Origin: Sambucus nigra
Taxonomy: Eukaryota > Streptophyta > Magnoliopsida > Dipsacales > Adoxaceae
Direction of reading: 5' to 3'
NCBI GenBank assembly: GCA_949130495.1
Contig: OX422210.1
Location: 496,101,760-496,165,759, forward strand
DNA: 64,000 nucleotides
Below, piece by piece: positions 34,561 through 46,835 of the stretch (position 1 is its first letter; the number at the start of each line of letters is the position of its first letter). Under the pieces are notes generated by a model. That model did not search any database. It had not been told where the DNA came from and saw nothing but the letters and a program-made list of their open reading frames with translations. The position numbers were made by a program, and so were the translations under genes.

Positions 34561-37440
34561 GACCCTAGCTTTGCCAGCACCCTCGATTCAGTAGGGATAG
34601 TTAGAGTATGGACGTGTTTAAAACGTCCACCAGGAAGTACCCCAGCAGGTATCACACATAGTTGAGGGTAAGTTTCCTATCCATGGTTCTATACAGCGCA
34701 TTTTATTTGACATGGGTGCTTCGCACTATTTTTTAGTTACTAGCCACCTAGTTGTTAGCCATAGCAGAGAGTAGAGTGACTAGTGTAGACTCACTGCTGG
34801 GTAGTGGGTCTTTGATTTTCTTTATATGCCGGGGGTAAGTATAGACATAGTGAATTTGATTTTACCTACGGATATGTTAGTCCTAGATATGCACGATCGT
34901 GACTCCATCATTGGAAGGGATTAGCTTAAAGCTTATAGAGCCATGATAGACTGTTACAGTAGGACTATTATCTTTGCGATGCCGGGACAGGAGATGTTTC
35001 TGGTGGCGATGCCTCATCCTAAGGGAGGATCGTCAACCCATTTATATTATATAGAGGAGGAGACCTCTAAGGAGATTGTGATTCCTATTGATTCGATTCC
35101 TGAATTTAGTGAGTTTTTCGATGTGTTCTGGGATATACTGGGACTACCGCCTAGACGGGAGATAGAGTTCATTATAGATTTGATACCGGGCACTCGTTCG
35201 ATAGTGGACGCACCATACCATATGGCTCCAGTGGAGATGAGGTAGTTATGGGATCAGATTGAGAAGTTGTTGGGACAGGGCTTCTTCCGTAGGATTACCT
35301 CACCTTGGGGTGATCCCGTTCTGTTTGTAAAGAAGTGGGATTGTTCGTTAAGGTTGTGTGTAGCTTCTTGGGGTTAGCCAAGTATTATAGGCGATTCATC
35401 AGAGGGTTCTTGAAGATTGCAGGCCCATATACAAATTTGACTTGCAAAGGGGTGAAGTTCATTTGGGATAATGCTTGTCAGTTAACTTTCGATGAGAAAA
35501 AAGATAAGTTGACTTCGGCACCCTTTCTAGCCTTACCCATACTAGGGGTGGAGTACTTAGTGTATACATATGCCTCTCTACAAGGACTTGGTGGAGTACT
35601 TTAGTAGGAGGAACAGGCTACAACTTATACCTCCCGTAAGCTTAAGCCACACGAAGGAATTACCCCACCCATAACTTGGAGTTAATAGCATTCGTGTTTG
35701 GCCTAAGGATCTGGAGACACTACTTTCTTGGGGAGAAATTTCTCCTGTTCACGGACTATAAGTCACTGCAGTACTTGTTCACTCAACGGGAGTTGAACAT
35801 GCGCCAGCGCAGGTGGCTAGAGTTTGTGAAAGATTACCAATTTGAGATACAGTATCATCTGGTAAAGGCTAACATAATTGTTGATGCGTTGAGCCGTAGA
35901 CCAGTGGGTGATGTGGAAGAAGTGTGAAAGGAGAAAAATGGAAAGAATTGGGACATCATAAAGAAGTGGCCCGATCCTTTATGTCCGTTATGAGGGTCAC
36001 TCCAGAGATTATTTCGAGAGTGATTCAGGCTCAAGTCGCTGATTCCTTTTGCCAGGATCAAATTGTACGGCTTCTAGTGGAGGGCACAGAGTCCTACTCA
36101 ATAAGCTCAGATGGGGGACTAAGATTTAATCAGAGATTAGTGGTTCCAGAAGGAGAGGACTTGCGTCATGCAGTGATGACACGGTCTCATGAATCCAGAT
36201 TTGTGGTACTTCTTGGAGGGGATAAAATGTACCAGGATATGAGACGGTAGTAATTGTGGAGTGGGATAAAGAAGGACATTGCGGAATTCATGTCCAAGGG
36301 TGCCACCTGTCAGCTAGTAAAGGTGGACCACCACAGGCCGGTAGGGTTACTTCAGCTGCTCGAGATACCTACATGGAAATGGGAGAGCATTTCCGTGGAT
36401 TTTATCACTGGGTTGCCTACTTCATAGCAGGGTCGCGATTTTGTATGTGTGGTGGTGGATCAAATGACCAAGGTAGCTCATTTTTTGTCTCTATGGAAGG
36501 ATTACACTACAGGACAGTATGCCCGGATATTTATTGCCGAGATAGTAAGGTTGCATGGGGTGCCTTGAACATCATGTCTAATATAGACAAGACTTTTGTA
36601 TCACGCTTTTTGGAGAGATTTTAGGAGGCTATGGGTATTGAACTGCGGTTGAGTACGACTTGTCACCTACATATAGATGGGCAGACTGATCATACTAATC
36701 AGATGTTATAGGACATGTTGCGCATGTGTGTGTTTGGCTTTGGAGGGGGTTAGGAGCTGTATTTTCCACTGGTGGAGTTAGCTTATAATAACTCCTACCA
36801 GTTTACAATCGGCATGGTCCCATTCATGGCGTTGTACGGCAAGCCTTATCATTCTCCTACTTATTGGCTAGAGGTGGGGGACAACAAGTTACTCGAGCCA
36901 GTGGTAATTCTGGAAACATCAACTAGGGTTGAGATAATCAGGAACCGTATTCGGGTAGCCCAGGACAGGCAAAAAAAGCTACGCCTAGGCAAAGAGGTTC
37001 TTCAAGGAGTTCAACATGGCAGATTAAGTACTACTGCGAGAGTCTCCTATGAAAGGGGTGATGAGGTTCGGGAAGAAGGGGAAATTGGATTTGAGATATC
37101 TAGGACCATTTCCCATTATCGAGAGAATCGAAGAGGTGGCATACAAACTTCGATTGCCGGACCACTTGCACCATGTTCATAATGTGTTCCACATCTCATC
37201 ATTGAGGCAGTTTCTTAGGGATGGGTTGTCCCACACCCCATTGCAATTGAGGAGATTGGTTTACAGCCCGATAGTTCATATGAGTAAAGGCCTGTGGCTA
37301 TCCTAGACCGTAGCGAGAGGAAATTGAGGTCAGATATAGTTCCACTGGTGAGGGTACAGTGGGAGCATCATACCGTTGAGGAGTCTACGTGGGAGAAGAG
37401 GGGGATATACGCGAGAAATATCTAGACTTATTCCTACCAT
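34561..37440 (+). pseudogene. P pol with RT core deleted, decayed
   Basis: The protease is at about 34670-34960 (ILFDMGASHYF; DTGAS-type box changed to DMGAS). Then come the linker 34943-35245 (PPRREIEFIIDLIPG) and the RT start ([18 protein letters not shown]). Near 35350 the sequence jumps from LRLCV straight to [13 protein letters not shown], so the catalytic FIDD part of RT is missing. RNase H is at 35480-35925 ([25 protein letters not shown]). The integrase is in pieces from 36250 to 37180. Its second catalytic motif is SNID where relatives have SDRD, and the glutamate motif reads GQTDHTNQ where relatives have GQSERTNQ. The C-terminal and chromodomain-like parts are at 37049-37430. Confidence 0.85.
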
Positions 37441-37481
37441 GTATAGTTTACTTTTCGAATTTCGGGTCAAAAATTCATTAT

Positions 37482-37494
37482 TAGGGGGGAAGTA
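37482..37494 (+). other. P polypurine tract
   Basis: taggggggaagta immediately before the 3' LTR. Confidence 0.85.
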
Positions 37495-39379
37495 TGTAAT
37501 ACCCCACATTTTTATGATATTAAATAATTAGAAGATTAATTATTATTGATGGATTAATTAAATTGAAAAGGTTGAGAAATTTAATTGTTAATTAATCCGA
37601 ATTTAAAATAATTATTAACTAGCGTGTCAAGGGTTAATACTTATTGATGGAAATCATTGATTATTATTGGGGGTATATGTAATATGGAATTGTATAATTT
37701 GTATAAATTATCGGAGTGCGAAATACGGCAGTTGGTATTTTCAGTCAGGATGCGCGTGTGAGTTGTGCCGGGACTAATTGTATGAAATAAAAGATAAATT
37801 ATTTTTGTATAACTCGTATGTTAAGTTCGAGTGCGCCATTGAGTCCGGAAGGGTCGAGATAGTCAGAAAATTGTACCAGGACATTTTATTTGGACTTTGG
37901 GTTAATTTTAGGCCTAACCAGCACCCCGTAGGGGTATTTTTGTCCTTTGGAATTTTGGAGTAATAATATGGAAGAAAATTGGGAAATAAAAGATAAATGA
38001 AAATGGGTTAGTGGGGAGTTATCAGCTCTAAACCTACGTGAGAGAAAAGAGAAAGGCGCAGAGGAAGAAAGAAGAAGTTATTGTTGTTCTTAGTGCCTAA
38101 CTCAAGAACACACACCAAAAAACTATACCAAAGTGTAGATCGCGAGACAAGAAACAGACTCATACCCACATCAACAGCGGATCAGACCGTCGAAATTAAG
38201 GCAAGTGTTTATTACTTGCAATTCATAGAAATAAATATGTTCATATTGGTGTAGGTAGATTATATTCACTTTTGATTTATGAGTTTTGATGAAATTGGAG
38301 ATTTAAGAATATGAATTGAAATCTGGAAAATGAATTTGAAATAATCCCTCATGTAGATAGTTTAGAAATCCCAAATTGATGAGTATTGATAATGGACGAA
38401 ATTGAAATTGATGTTCTTGTATGGAAATTTGACGAACTAGGGTTTTGAATTGATAAATTGGGGATTTTGGATTTTATAAGTGTTTTATGATAAATTAATG
38501 GTTCAAAGTTAGGGGAAACCATTTATACATGTTAAAACATTAATTAGAATTGATGTTTAGGTGTTGGGGTTGAGAAATTTAGAGATTTTAGAACTGAAAT
38601 CTTGAGGAAGACGAAGCATGAATAGTAAAACATAACGGGTCTGGGTGTCCCGATGGGTGGATATTTGAGTTACACCAAGAGTGTATGAACTTGGATATGT
38701 GTTATCTATTATGCAGGATAGTTTCGACGGTTGGATAGGAGTTTAGGTATGTGCGTTACCCATTTAGCCGGTGAGTGTGCTCGCCTCCAATATTTGTGTT
38801 ATGAGAATTACGGTTCATGAGAGAAGCCTAACCAATTATCCTTTATGCAACGAGTGATGCACCGGGGCATGATAGCAGAGTATACATTGTGCCAAGTGGT
38901 CCTAACCAAGGGGTGCAGGTTATATATATATATATATAGGGATGTTGTGACTATATGTATATGTATATAAATATACGTGAGAATGTATGATTCTAATGCG
39001 TGAAATTAGAAAATGTATAAGTATGGATAAGTAAAGTAATTCCAGTGGATAAAAGACTTCCTATCAAACTAGTAAATATAAAATGGGTAACTGGCATAAA
39101 AGAGTGTTAAATAACGTACTATATGGACGATATGGGTTTCTCTTAAGAGATATAATTAGTAGTATATGTCTATTACCTAATAGGGGATAATATGGATAAC
39201 TAGGTTGGGGTAGACGTACGCTAGGTGTGAACATTAATGGATAGGTGAGGATCTCATGTGAGAGTTCGGAACTAATATGCACGTAATAATAACATTAATG
39301 CAGTTTTAAATTCTTGCTAAATCAAATATTTTTACAAATCGGGCTCTGACCCGTTTCTTGCTATTTCTCTTCTCTTTTG

Positions 39380-39449
<70 letters not shown>

Positions 39450-39989
39450 TATACCAGGTGTCCAGGCATAGGGTCACCACCCGACTTGGACGCGTGGATC
39501 ATTCGACGAACTACAGTTGTTGTGGAAGTTCAAGGTTATTGATATTAGATGCTTTTATCTTTGCATTCAGTTCTTAGTTCAGACATTTCAGTTAGGGCAT
39601 GTGTCGCCCATTTTCAGCTTAGTTATTTCAGAGATTGTACTTTCTTTTAGCTTTTCTTTTGTTGTTGGATTGATTATTATGATTCTATTGGTTTTAGACT
39701 TTAAACTGGAATGTTTTATCTAGTCTCATTTATTTCAATTTTTTATTCATGTTCAGTATTTATTCTTGTGAAATGGGAATGGATTATATCTTAAAGCATG
39801 AAAATTATTAATGGATTAACTGGGAATAATTAAATGGGAAAACGTTTTGGCACTTAGGTTAATTAATTATTAGGTGATTAATAATAAAATGATTTTCGAT
39901 AGTGATGCTAAAAATAAACCAACCAGACACCTTGATTTTAATTTAATAAAGGACTGATCAGTCGGTATTTAATTAGGTAGGGTGTCACA
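37495..39989 (+). repeat. P 3' LTR
   Basis: 2,495 bp, tgtaataccccaca to ggtgtcaca. It is colinear with the 5' LTR but lacks the 480-bp block with the palindrome cluster; the breakpoint is at about 38642 (gggtctgg next to gtgtcccgatggg). It carries an AT microsatellite at 39380-39439. Confidence 0.9.
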
Positions 39990-39994
39990 CTAAA
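39990..39994. other. Target site duplication of P, right copy
   Basis: ctaaa, identical to 30205-30209. Confidence 0.9.
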
Positions 39995-40909
39995 TCCACA
40001 TTGTCCTTGCCTGATATCTCCTGATAAAAAACTCTTAGCAGAATCCCCCTGTTGGGAACCCTACTCACCCTTTCTCGTCTCAGTCTGAATCAATTATGAG
40101 TCGCTCGCATTGCCATCCCCTATCATGCCCTACTGGCCAGACTCTCCTGCACGCTTGCTTCATTTCATATGTGAGCAGTGATCCTGGCAATGTAGTAAAG
40201 CGACATTCACAAAATCTGTATACGTCTTTAGAGAGGGATTACCCAACACATGTTGTCGAATTCTCTAGTTAAGACCATCAACAAGGAGTTATACCCTCTT
40301 TTCCTCTGTTCTTACCTCATCTGGTAAGAAATTTTCCAACTAAGTAAACTCCTCCTCATATTTGGCCATTGTCCTTCGTTCTATGGAGATGTCTAAGAAC
40401 TTTCTCCTCATCCCTGTCTGAATGGCAGATGGAAAGTACTTGTGATCGAACCGCTCCCTGAACTCCTGAATAGGTATGTTATCCCTCTATTGTGCAGTGA
40501 AAACAGACTCTCACCACAGCAAGGCTACCCCCACTAGATTAAAAGTAGCTAGTATTTGCCTCTATGTATCATTGCACTCATACATCCGTAAATACCGTTG
40601 GATGTCCTTATTCTATTGTGAAGCAACAACGACATATGAGCTTCCCTGAAACTCGGGAGGAGGAGCCTTTTGAAAGGCGTCTCGGAATCGCTCCCATGTA
40701 GAATTAAATGAGTGTTTTTGGACTGGAGCCACAAACTACGGCTAAGGTAGCACCTATGGTCCATGATGAATAAATGTGGTCAATGTTGCGTTAACCGCCT
40801 CTGCAACAATGCCGGTGACACAAACAACATTCATAGTCCCCTGTGCCAGAGCTGGTTGGGGCTCTAGCCGTGCATCTCTGGTGGCTCGTGGTGCACGTTT
40901 GGGAGGCAT
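39995..40909 (-). pseudogene. M gag, N-terminal and capsid part (right of nested P)
   Basis: Minus-strand gag starting at 40909 (MPPKRAPRAT-like, with the usual run of ALAQGTMN). The capsid region at about 40490-40260 corresponds to 8952-8740 in Q. Stops occur throughout. It continues across P at 30204. Confidence 0.75.
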
Positions 40910-41082
40910 CTGAAATGAAAGAGAATTTCTATAAGTCTACATTTTAATATATCTCAAAATAGATGAAGACGTAAATACGTAATTAAGAGTGCAACAATCC
41001 TAATAGTAGGGCTCTATATGAAAGAACACTACAGTGGAAATGTGACAAGTCCGAGTAGATCATATGGATACTAGAACCTGAT

Positions 41083-41094
41083 ACTTTGATACCA
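41083..41094 (-). other. M primer binding site
   Basis: The reverse complement tggtatcaaagt is a near-match to tggtatcagagc. It lies four bases inside the 5' LTR. Confidence 0.8.
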
Positions 41095-41098
41095 TCTA

Positions 41099-44081
41099 TG
41101 ACACCCCACCTATTCTAATCCTTGGTGATCAGTCCATTATTAAATTAAACAGGAATCATAAATGGTTTCATTCTTAGCATCGCTGTCGAAACCTAATTAT
41201 GTTACTAATACCCAATTGGTCTGGTGTCAAAATTTTAATCTTTTTATTAACAAGCAATAATTTGAACTACTAAACCACATTCACCATTCCAGTAAACAAC
41301 GTAATAAATAATAAAAACAACTGAATAAATAAATGTGACGAAAATAAATACTTCAGACTGAAGTCCACATAAAATAGTCCATAATTAAAACCAAATCCAA
41401 CAACTAGAAATAAAATGGAAATACAGTAGCTCTGAAATAATCACTAATTAAAGATGGACGACATGCCCGACTAGGATAACTGAATGATGTAAATGAACTG
41501 ATAATAATGGTAGTGTCTACTACCGATGTCATGTAACATCCACGGCAGTTGCAGCATGTAGAATAAGAATGGACTCCTAAGTTTGGCATCCTTGTGGTTA
41601 GGCACCTAAAAGTTTTTTGCAAAAATAGATATGAAACGGGTAAGATCCAAAGAACATTTGAAAAATATTGGCAAGTGTTTAAAATGCAGTAAGAACAGAT
41701 ATTGTATACATGTTGACTTAACGTGCCATCTCTTGAGATCCTCACCTCTTGAATATTTTTCTTGCCTAATGTATTCTCCTAAACTAGTCTAGTCACACTA
41801 CCCCTCCTAACTAGTTTGAATTAAGTCTCTCCGTGCCTAATAACTCATTGTTCCTACCTGTATTGACCATATAATAAGTTACCGAATTTCCAAACCCCTT
41901 TAGCGAATAAAAATCACCTAGTAAGTATTTATTTTCCACATACTTGGGTTACTTTAGATATCACTATCTATCTTAATTACTAATGCCCAAAGAGTAGAAT
42001 AAATCACATGTATATATGTACACACCACTCTTGTATTATATACGAATAAGACATCCCTAGGTGGAGACCCGTGATGCATGCATACTCTACTATCGAGTCC
42101 TGGTACATCACGTACTAAGTAAAGGACTTCTTATTCAAAATCACTCTCGAATCATAAAGTTACATTTTACACAATTTGGAGGAGAACATAATTCTGAGCC
42201 TTTGGGTTGCACACACACCAAACGCACCCAAATGATCGGTCACACTATCATACACCCAAGTAGTGCTCAACCTTATGTTATATGTTCTTATTAATGAGTC
42301 TAAAATCCCCCCCCCCCAATGGTCTCATTGAGATAAGACTATCAATGACGCGGGATCTCTAGTGATAGCATGTAGCGTAGGTACATTCACACACATAAGA
42401 ATTCACATAATAGGTACTCACACAACCTATATATATATATATAGATATATATCATCTACATAGGTATACACACAACCTATAATATATCCCATACGTAGTA
42501 CATAACTCTTGAATATCCTACGAATTATCAGTTTACCATTAAATTACCCATCGTATATTCCCGGGTATTTATCGCTACTCGAAGGGTCCTAATTACCCCT
42601 TAAATTATTTAAGTAGTTATAACATCTCTCTACTACTGGTCTGGTCTTACGTTCACTTATGCTTTTTGTGACCCGTTCTAATTCTCGTGAATTCATCAAA
42701 TATCAAAATATGGCCAATAATTCTTAGCCTTAATTCTCCTCAATTGGGGAGAACTCAACACTACCGTATGCTTACTAAAATTATTATCTCCCTCAATAAC
42801 GTTTAATAATGTCATAAAAGTATCCCTCTAATTTAGTTGTGGATTTAGGGCATAAAATAAAATAAAAAATTGATCAAATATGGGCAGCCGAACTGATTCA
42901 GTGAAGAGGCCGAATCGATTCCCTGACCGAATTAATTTTCTCTTTTAGATGAATCAATTCTAAATGCTACAGATGTTCCTTCTTTTAACTCCTACGATTT
43001 TCACCATTTTTAACCCTCTAAACCTTCATTATACATTACCAAACCCCCAACCAAGCATACCAGACCCTATAATAACATATATAAATGATTTCCAATCAAA
43101 CCAAACCATCAATTCATCAAAGGGAATCATTTAAACTGGATTAATTCTACCCTTTTAATCCCAAAACCCTAAATTATTCTTTCTTTGTTCAAGAACATCA
43201 ACAAGCCCAAATTTCTCAACATTATCATGTTACCAACTTATCAAATTTGTGTTACATACACGATTGAATTGTATCTATCATGAAATCTACCTAAGAACAT
43301 AAAGTAAATCTCCAAACTAACACCCATAGTCATTCATTCATGAACATATCCAGTCCTATACTAAAATGGATGGTATATATACTCAAATTTTGCAAGATAA
43401 ACACTTTCCTGGAGTTTTTAGGTTTGATTTGTTCAGAAAAATGAGGGAGTTGTCTTCCTCTCCTTTCGATCTAAACTCCGGTGGTGGTGGTGGTGGTGGT
43501 GGTGCAAAAGTGGTGTGGGGAGCCTTGGAAACCTTCACCTTCCTCCTCGAATGGCCTCTCTCAATTTTCTTAGCTGCTAACCCTAGCATCCACCACCCAC
43601 ATGCAGATATAAACCTATTAAATTCGTTGGTCCCTTTACTCTAAAATGCCAAAATACCAAAATGCCTTTTCGAGGTGCCAGAATGGCCTAACAATTTCCT
43701 CAAGACCCAATCCGAACCCCCGAGTACACTTTGCTGACTATCTCTACCCTTCTGAACACACTGGCATATTTTAAATGACCATTTGGATGACCCATAAATA
43801 ATTCACGTTTTATTTCATAAATTTAAGTCCCGACAAAGCTAACACGCACGTTTCGACTAAATTACTGTAACTGTCGTATCTCTCACTCACGACAATCATA
43901 TTTCATTCTTACTAATTTATTACTCGTTAACTAAGTAATTCTTAATATAATGCATACAAATACATATTAACCCTTTTATCACTAATTAATATTTATTTTA
44001 ATCTGGATTAATTCCTTATTAATTTCAATTTCAATTTAATTAATCCCAATATAAAAATCATTAAAAATACGGAGTGTTTCA
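41099..44081 (-). repeat. M 5' LTR (right)
   Basis: 2,983 bp, tgacacccc to gagtgtttca. It is longer than the left LTR by a block around 43465-43960 that includes a (GGT)n run (43480-43503). The palindrome cluster is at 42886-42962. The outer end shows decay of the usual ggggtattaca. Confidence 0.9.
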
Positions 44082-45735
44082 TGGGATTTGTGAATACTCC
44101 TTATCTTATATGAGGCGGTTTTAGATCTTTGTATTAATCTGGTGAAATGTGAAATGATTCAGATAGGGGAGAAAGGAATATGGAGGGTCTAACTGAGACG
44201 CTGGGTTGCGTGGGTTGGCTCTCTTCCCTCTACGCATATTGGATTGCCGTTAGGGGCTATGTATAAGTCTAAAACTATATGGGACTCAGTTATAGATAAA
44301 ATGATAATAAGGCTCAGAGGGTGGAAATTTCGTTATCTATCGAAAAGTGGGAGGTTGACTTTGATTAAAACTACGTTGTCTAGTCTGCCCACATACTTCT
44401 TATCCATATTGTCGTTATCGTGTTCTATGCGCATAAAGATAGAAAAGATGATGAGAGATTTCCTATTAAGCGGTAATGATGACAACTTTATGTATTGTCT
44501 GGTGGTGTGGGAGGAGTTTGTCCAACCACTAAGGAGGGGGAGCAGGAGTGCAGAACCTAGAGTGCTTTAACAAAGCACAATTAGGGAAGTGGATGCGAAG
44601 ATTTTCCTGCGAGGATAATAGGTTATGGATGAGAGTAGTGGGATCTAGGGGGTGCAGGCATCTCGGGTGTGGACCGAGAGTGGGGCGATTTTCCCATGGG
44701 GTGGATATGTGGAAGACCATTTCGAGGGAGTGGGTGGATTTCATTAGATACACGAAGTTTCATTTAGGGAGAGATAATATGATTAGGTTCTGGAAGAACA
44801 TATGGGGTAATAACGACACACTGCAGGATCAGTTTCCCTATATATTCGGCTTAGGAGGGGATATAAATAGTCTAGTAGAAGATCACATAAAAAAAAATTG
44901 GATCAAGTGGTGTGAAATTCAAAGTTTGAAAGACGGTCATAGGACTGGGAGTTAGAGGAGGTTGAAGATTTTTTTAAATGATTGGGTTTGGATCCTCACC
45001 CGACCAGTGGGAATGTAGTGATATAGTTGATGGACAGCAGGGCCTTCATGGTGAGAGGTTATTATTCCATTTTTAGAGGTAATGGGAACCGCCACATTTA
45101 TTTCTCATGGAAACAAATTTGGAACTCAAAAGCGCCCCTAAAAGTTATGTTCTTTATTTGGACCGCGGCGAGGTAGGCTATATTGACGACCGAGGGCTTG
45201 CAGAAGAGAACACAACCAATGTTTAGTCGGTGTTGGTTGTGTAAAGAGGCAGAAGAGACGACCAATTATATACTTGTGCCTTCCTGAGTAACGAGGCCTC
45301 TAGGATGTCTTCCTATTCCTAAGCAGGATTAATGTGTTATGCTAGAGTTAGTACTAGAATTATTAAAGGGTTGGCACCACCTAAATGGTTGAAAAGGGGT
45401 TACCAAAATAAGACATTTGGTCCCACACTGTATCTTTTGTACGATTGGGAGCGAGAGAAATTCAAGATGTTTTGAAGGAATGGATATTGCATCATATAGA
45501 CTTTATTACCTATTTTTTATTACATTGTTGCGTTAGTATAAGGAGAGACATTCCACTTCTTTTTCTAACTTTCTAGACTTTGCGGAGGATTCACATAGAC
45601 TCATGTAGTGCTAGTTGTTTTCTCGAGGTAATCCTTTTTAAATCCCTATCTTTAGGATATAGTGTATATTCTCTGTATAGGAGCTCCGTCTCTTAGTGGA
45701 TGGTTTTTATAAAACATTTATTTATCAAAAAAATA
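44082..45735 (+). pseudogene. L1 LINE reverse transcriptase and C-terminus, second piece
   Basis: Continues the LINE broken at 24107. 44244-44520 reads LPLGAMYKSKTIWDSVIDKM and GWKFRYLSKSGRLTLIKTTL, then LSSLPTYFLS, the classic downstream RT region of plant L1s. 45030-45290 gives YYSIFRGNG, IWNSKAPLKVMFFIWTAAR and SRCWLCKEAEETTNYIL, the zf-RVT C-terminal zinc domain. The 3' end at 45690-45735 (tttataaaacatttatttatc then A-rich) is typical of plant L1 tails. Many stops occur. Confidence 0.9.
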
Positions 45736-45844
45736 TTATAAAAAAACATTAAAAAAATATATCGTATATTTAATATAAATGCACACACATACACACACAC
45801 ACATGTGTGTATATATATATATATATATATACATATATATATAC

Positions 45845-45915
<71 letters not shown>

Positions 45916-46440
45916 GCTCATATACATACCTCATGTATTATATAGTATCTAGACTTCCAAATGTCACGTAATCCATTAATTCTCAATGAAAAATCACCGC
46001 ATTATCTGGGAGAATTGCACGCCAATCTCACCTCCCTCCTCTCTCCTTTATTCTAATGTCACTTTCCCATTTCTCTCTCCTACTTGTTTATCAATTCGTT
46101 GGTAAAAGTGAAAGACCAAAACAGATAGCCTTTGGCAAAAAAAATAGCCTTTTCACATATATGTTATACCTATGCTATCAAAGTAATATTTTTTTTATGA
46201 TGTCAAAACGTACCTATGTTTGCACATCTTTATCAATTCTCTACCACTATATTTGCACGTCTCTATCAATTCTCTGTCATTCTCCTACTCTAACCCTCTA
46301 TCTCATGCAACCAATCAATTGCAATCCATTAATATCTTTCTCCTACTCTGACCATCAATAATCTCAGCAACCATCATTAGTTGAAATATTGGAGTTTAAA
46401 CTTATGGACAAAGCTAACTCTCAAGACATTAAAAGGTATG
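45736..46440. other. AT-rich spacer with microsatellite
   Basis: Contains (CA)n and (TA)n runs at 45780-45912. The rest has no recognisable gene or element end. The short peptides that can be translated here are low complexity. Confidence 0.7.
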
Positions 46441-46441
46441 A

Positions 46442-46835
46442 CTCTTCATGATTTTTTTATTTAGTCAATAAAAAAATGTTGTCTTTGAAATTATTATTAT
46501 TACAATTTTTTTAATAATCAATCGTTATAGTTTTTCAGAAATGAGAGAAAATTATTTCTCTAATTTTAATGAGTAATACGATGCATTATTCATTCTTCAA
46601 GTAAAAAATTATGATATATAAAAAATTGGACAAGAATTCTTCATGCTCTTTTTTGTTAAGTCAATAAAATAAATATTTACATTTAAGTTATTATTGTTAT
46701 AAATTTTTTAATATGTACTTGTTATAATTTTTCATTGATGGATGAGGATCATTTGTCCAATTTTTATGAACAATCTGACGCTTTATTCATTCCTCAAGTA
46801 AAAGATTATGAAAAACTAAAAATTGGACAAGAATT
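46442..46835 (+). repeat. ~197-bp tandem duplication including the FAR1-like exon start
   Basis: 46442-46637 and 46638-46835 align. Each runs from cttcatg through a T-rich stretch (ttattattattacaat / ttattattgttataaat) to atgagg-type coding sequence ending aaaaattggacaagaatt. The second copy holds the open frame start at 46735. The first copy is more decayed. Confidence 0.8.

Larger units (their letters stand above)
30210..39989 (+). mobile_element. Chromovirus P, complete with TSD but internally deleted
   Basis: 9,780-bp plus-strand Tekay-type element nested in the gag of M. It has 5' LTR 30210-33182, primer site 33187-33198, gag, pol, polypurine tract and 3' LTR 37495-39989, flanked by the 5-bp duplication ctaaa. 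Removing it restores an M gag that aligns with Q gag. It is not autonomous: the RT core is deleted near 35350 and the integrase catalytic residues are changed. Confidence 0.95.
24108..44081 (-). mobile_element. Chromovirus M, complete with both LTRs (contains nested P)
   Basis: Minus-strand Ty3/gypsy chromovirus of Tekay type with 3' LTR 24108-26589, polypurine tract 26590-26604, pol 26605-29830, gag 29831-30204 plus 39995-40909, primer site 41083-41094 and 5' LTR 41099-44081. Without nested element P it would be about 10.2 kb. It splits an L1 LINE whose two pieces match up on either side. Flanking target duplication is not clear (cagat on the left, gggat on the right). All coding parts carry stops, so it is inactive. 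Confidence 0.9.

Noticed and set aside
43366..43644. Open frame of 92 codons with a glycine run
   Set aside because: Lies wholly inside the M 5' LTR. The glycines come from a (GGT)n run.
24101..44087. Target site duplication for M
   Set aside because: The flanking bases cagat and gggat share only their last three positions, so I do not claim a duplication.
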